From contig JAIVER010000035.1 in assembly GCA_023864145.1 (NCBI GenBank), forward strand, positions 1 to 9,623: 9,623 nucleotides of DNA, written 5' to 3'. Source of the stretch: Thiohalomonas sp. GTDB lineage: Bacteria > Pseudomonadota > Gammaproteobacteria > GRL18. A model generated the notes under the pieces. The model worked only from the letters and a program-made list of their open reading frames with translations, was not told where the DNA came from and ran no database searches. Shown here one piece after another: positions 6,603 to 9,623 of the stretch (position 1 is its first letter; each line of letters begins with the position of its first letter). The translations under genes and the position numbers were made by a program.

Positions 6603-7985
6603 TTAATCCGGGAAGCTTTTTCCCGGATTTAAAATGTTATCGGGATCAAATTGTTGTTTAATTGCCTTCATATAAGCTAAACTTACACTATCTAATTCTT
6701 TAGCAACGTAATTCTTTTTAACCAGACCGATACCATGTTCACCTGAAAGAGTGCCGTCAAGATCAAGAACCAGACGAAACATTTCTTCAAGACAATCCAG
6801 AGCTTTAATTTGTAGCTGAGCATCATCGGGATCAGTGAGCAAATTAACATGGATATTGCCATTCCCGGCATGACCAAAATTCACGATAGGAATAGCATAT
6901 TTTTTAGAAAGCTGGTCAAGACCCTTAATTAATTCAGGAATTCTGGATACGGGTACAACAACATCTTCATTAATCTTTTTAGGTGCTATTTTTCTCAGCG
7001 CAGGGGAAAGTGCTTTACGACTCCCCCAGAGGGCTTTGATTTCTTCTTTTGACTGAGCCTGATTGACTGCCAGACAGCCCTTGTTTTTTGCTGCTGAAAT
7101 AATTGCTTGCAGGCCTTCATCAAGTGCACTTTTACTGCCATCCAGCTCAACCATCAGCATCGCTCCGGCATTAACAGGTAAATGGGCGGAAGAATAATCC
7201 CTGATCATATCAATGGCATGTTTATCAATAAACTCCAGAGCACAAGGGATTATGGGTTGCGCCATAATATCAGAGACGGCTTGAGCGGCACTATGGATTG
7301 AATCATAGCTGATTTGTAAGGTGCGTTTATCATCAGAAACAGGGATTAATTTCAATGTTGCCGCAGTGATGATTCCCAGAGTGCCTTCTGAACCAATAAG
7401 CAAACGAGTTAAATCATAGCCCACCACACCTTTGGTGGTTTTAACTCCGGTATGCAGTGTGTCAGCCTTGCCTGTTACCAGTGTGAGCTCCAGAACATTA
7501 TCTCTAGTGGTGCCGTATTTAACTGCCCTTGGCCCGGCTGAATTATAGGCCAGATTACCACCGACAGTGCACACCGCACTGCTGGTTGGATCTGGAGCCC
7601 AGAAGAAGTTATGAGCTCCTGCGGCTTTCTGGATAGCCTGATTGGTTACACCAGGCTCAGTTGAAATTAATCGATTGGCAGGATCAATTTTTATTATCTG
7701 ATTCATGCGCTCAAAAGAAAGAATGATGCCGCCCTTGTCTGGTACTGTGGCGCCTGTCGTTCCAGTGCCGGCACCGCGACTAATGATTGGCACCTTATAT
7801 TGACGGCATAATGTGACTAATTGAACAATTTGCTGGTGACTACGGGCAAAAAGCACAGCAACCGGCACAGCATGGAGACGACTATTATCATAGCCGTAAC
7901 TCCAGCAAAGTGATTGTTCAAATAAGCGGTCTTCCGGACTGAATAGCTGCTCAAGTTGAGCACGAAATTGAGTGTTCAGGAGAAT
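6603..7985 (-). CDS. GlcD-type FAD-linked oxidoreductase without a standard start codon
   Basis: This is a flavoprotein of the GlcD/D-lactate dehydrogenase family (FAD-binding type 4 plus C-terminal FAD-linked oxidase domain), which oxidises 2-hydroxy acids. The exact substrate cannot be told. Counting from 7985, it has 460 codons, normal for the family. FAD-site motifs are RGAGTG (70-75), PDPTSS (131-136) and SEGTLG (199-204). C-terminal motifs are GHAGNGNIH (371-379), SGEHGIG (414-420) and DPDNILNPGK (447-456). The first ATG/GTG/TTG in frame is GTG at 7868, which would cut off about 39 residues. Yet those codons read as family-like protein (AQLEQLFSPEDRLF and CWSYGYDNSR). The frame begins just after an upstream TAA, with ATT at 7985 overlapping the dolP stop (TAATT) and CTG at 7979. 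The start is therefore ATT, CTG, or lost. No other damage is seen. Confidence 0.8.
   Translation of the reverse strand: MLLNTQFRAQLEQLFSPEDRLFEQSLCWSYGYDNSRLHAVPVAVLFARSHQQIVQLVTLCRQYKVPIISRGAGTGTTGATVPDKGGIILSFERMNQIIKIDPANRLISTEPGVTNQAIQKAAGAHNFFWAPDPTSSAVCTVGGNLAYNSAGPRAVKYGTTRDNVLELTLVTGKADTLHTGVKTTKGVVGYDLTRLLIGSEGTLGIITAATLKLIPVSDDKRTLQISYDSIHSAAQAVSDIMAQPIIPCALEFIDKHAIDMIRDYSSAHLPVNAGAMLMVELDGSKSALDEGLQAIISAAKNKGCLAVNQAQSKEEIKALWGSRKALSPALRKIAPKKINEDVVVPVSRIPELIKGLDQLSKKYAIPIVNFGHAGNGNIHVNLLTDPDDAQLQIKALDCLEEMFRLVLDLDGTLSGEHGIGLVKKNYVAKELDSVSLAYMKAIKQQFDPDNILNPGKSFPD
6605..6629. terminator. 10-bp inverted repeat over the end of the dehydrogenase gene
   Basis: AATCCGGGAA (6605-6614), loop GCTTT, TTCCCGGATT (6620-6629) is perfect. 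It covers the last codons and part of the stop codon of the minus-strand dehydrogenase. On the plus strand a short TTAAAAT follows. It could end both convergent transcripts (sspB from the left, the dehydrogenase from the right). The T-tracts are poor, so this role is only likely. Confidence 0.4.
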
Positions 7986-8581
7986 TAAATCCGTTTGTCC
8001 TGGGGATTAGGATATTCAAATAATTTAATCACCCGTTTTACGCCGTTGGTTTTACGCGCAATTTCGGTGATTTGATCACCTTGTTTGCGTGTCACTAGAC
8101 CCATTAAAAATACACTGCCGTTTTCGGTTACAACTTTTACCTGAGCACCGTCAAGTTCGCTCATATTGGTAAAAACTGAGGTTTTGATTTTACTGGTGAG
8201 GTATGTGTCATTAGTACGTGTGACCATTGAAGATGGTTCCCCAATTATGACTTCGTTGAAATGTCTTCTAACATTTTTAATTTGCTTAGCGATGTTGCTC
8301 AGCTTGATTTTCTGCTGCTCTGTAGGGGCTTCACCCGTGATCAGTAACTGACGATTATAGCTGGTTACATTAACATGTGTCTGGTCGCTGAGCTGTTCAT
8401 CCTGATAGTAAAGGTAGGCAAATTTAGTTTTGATATTTTGATCTTCAACATAGTTTCCTGTTGTCCGCTTATCAAGGGCAACTGAGGTAGCAGCTACGGC
8501 GCCACCAACGACAGCAGTTGTACAGCCGTTGAGTAAATAAATGGTGCCAATGATGAGAAAAGTATATGCTAATGATTTCAT
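7985..8581 (-). CDS. dolP: DolP/YraP-like outer-membrane lipoprotein with two BON domains
   Basis: The protein has 198 residues. A lipoprotein signal peptide ends in the lipobox L-L-N-G-C20. The residue after C20 is Thr, not Asp, so outer-membrane sorting is expected. Two BON domains follow (about 43-112 and 121-190), the second ending in the conserved VIKLFEY. In E. coli, DolP (YraP) binds anionic phospholipids at the division site and supports outer-membrane integrity. The ATG has a good ribosome binding site (GGAG at 8591-8588, six bases away). It is 65 bases downstream of gmhA on the same strand. The TAA stop shares its last base with the ATT that opens the dehydrogenase frame, so the two genes look translationally coupled. 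Confidence 0.9.
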   Translation of the reverse strand: MKSLAYTFLIIGTIYLLNGCTTAVVGGAVAATSVALDKRTTGNYVEDQNIKTKFAYLYYQDEQLSDQTHVNVTSYNRQLLITGEAPTEQQKIKLSNIAKQIKNVRRHFNEVIIGEPSSMVTRTNDTYLTSKIKTSVFTNMSELDGAQVKVVTENGSVFLMGLVTRKQGDQITEIARKTNGVKRVIKLFEYPNPQDKRI

Positions 8582-8646
8582 AGGTAACTCCAGTCGTAAT
8601 TGATGTGTATTATGTTGCTGATTGAGTCATACTTGCTGAATAAATA

Positions 8647-9246
<600 letters not shown>

Positions 9247-9543
9247 TTAAGCCTGTATGGCATTTTTAATCCAGTCAATTTCATCGGGTCTGGATTGAGT
9301 CTGAGAATTTATTGTAACAGCATCAATACGGCCAGCTAATTGATTAAATTGAGGATTTTTTATTAAAAAATATTGAATCGTTTTAATTATTTTTTTCTGT
9401 TTGGCGTAATTAATTGTTTCCAGAGGATGACCAAATTGGGTTTTCTTACGATATCTGACCTCAATAAAGACAATAAATTCATTATCACGCATAATAAGGT
9501 CAATTTCACCATGCTTATAGGAAAAATTTTCCTGTATACCCAA
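9247..9543 (-). pseudogene. yraN: YraN/UPF0102 family protein, 5' end missing
   Basis: About 95 codons match the C-terminal four-fifths of YraN (UPF0102), a small protein with a Holliday-resolvase/restriction-endonuclease-like fold whose function is not established. The core KHGEIDLIMRD and FIEVRYRKK carries the acidic E-x-D and E-V-R residues typical of the fold, and GRIDAVTI and DWIKNAIQA close the protein. Upstream of the conserved ENFSYKHGEID the frame hits TGA at once (9546-9544). The usual N-terminal helix, with its G-E..A...YL pattern, is not found in any of the three frames to 9623. Only a TTG at 9543 could start the remnant. The break coincides with a sequence resembling the end of a mobile element. 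The gene lies 15 bases upstream of gmhA and was probably co-transcribed with it. Confidence 0.8.
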
Positions 9544-9623
9544 TCAACTTGAAAATGCAGGATCGAACACTTGGAAATTATCATTAATTCGAGAATCTAA
9601 TGATTTTCCAATGCTCGGTAAAA
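9535..9623. mobile_element. Probable mobile-element end interrupting yraN
   Basis: From about 9535 (TATACCCAATCAACTTGAAA and onward) the DNA no longer encodes YraN in any minus-strand frame. The TATACCCAA...AACTTGAA...TGCAGG pattern resembles insertion-sequence or MITE ends I know from marine gammaproteobacteria, but I cannot name the element. Two frames remain open from the junction to the window edge, one per strand, each about 25 codons; neither is recognised. The boundary is placed only to within about 10 bases. Confidence 0.4.

Overview
The window reads as an AT-rich gammaproteobacterial chromosome segment from an aerobic respiring organism. The evidence is a proteobacterial bc1 operon (Rieske, cytochrome b, cytochrome c1), the SspA/SspB pair, a DegS/AlgW-type periplasmic protease, and a yraN-gmhA/diaA-dolP cluster. 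This order of core genes is familiar from Pseudomonas and relatives. I cannot name the genus. A methanotroph, a sulfur oxidiser or a related symbiont would fit, but nothing here proves it.

Layout: 1 to about 205 is the 5' part of an IS630-type transposase gene and the end of that element, pointing left. 211-1395 (minus) is a DegS/AlgW-like protease gene, complete in length but broken by two in-frame TAG codons. 1467-2210 (plus) is a Nif3/YbgI family gene. A 408-base gap then leads into petA-petB-petC (2619-5199), in which each stop codon overlaps the next start by one base. Hairpins follow, then sspA (5326-5946), another hairpin, and sspB (6049-6441). From 6603 to the right edge everything is on the minus strand. 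In transcription order it is yraN (cut at its 5' end), gmhA/diaA, a two-BON-domain lipoprotein (dolP), and a GlcD-type FAD-linked dehydrogenase that converges on sspB.

How the genes work together: petABC encodes the ubiquinol:cytochrome c oxidoreductase. SspA is an RNA polymerase-associated stress factor and SspB delivers tagged proteins to ClpXP. DegS would start the envelope stress cascade (RseA/sigma E), and DolP and GmhA also serve the outer envelope.

No novel defence system, CRISPR array, RNA gene or biosynthetic cluster is visible. The unusual part is gene decay at the edges of a conserved block. Two amber codons interrupt degS. The dehydrogenase frame has TAATT where its neighbours suggest TAATG. 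yraN loses its N-terminus at what looks like a mobile-element junction. Together with IS sequence at the left edge, and probably at the right, this suggests a genome undergoing insertion-sequence spread and gene loss. The alternatives are a few base errors in the assembly or, less likely, amber readthrough. A cluster of ATGTGA half-sites upstream of petA is the most interesting regulatory signal.
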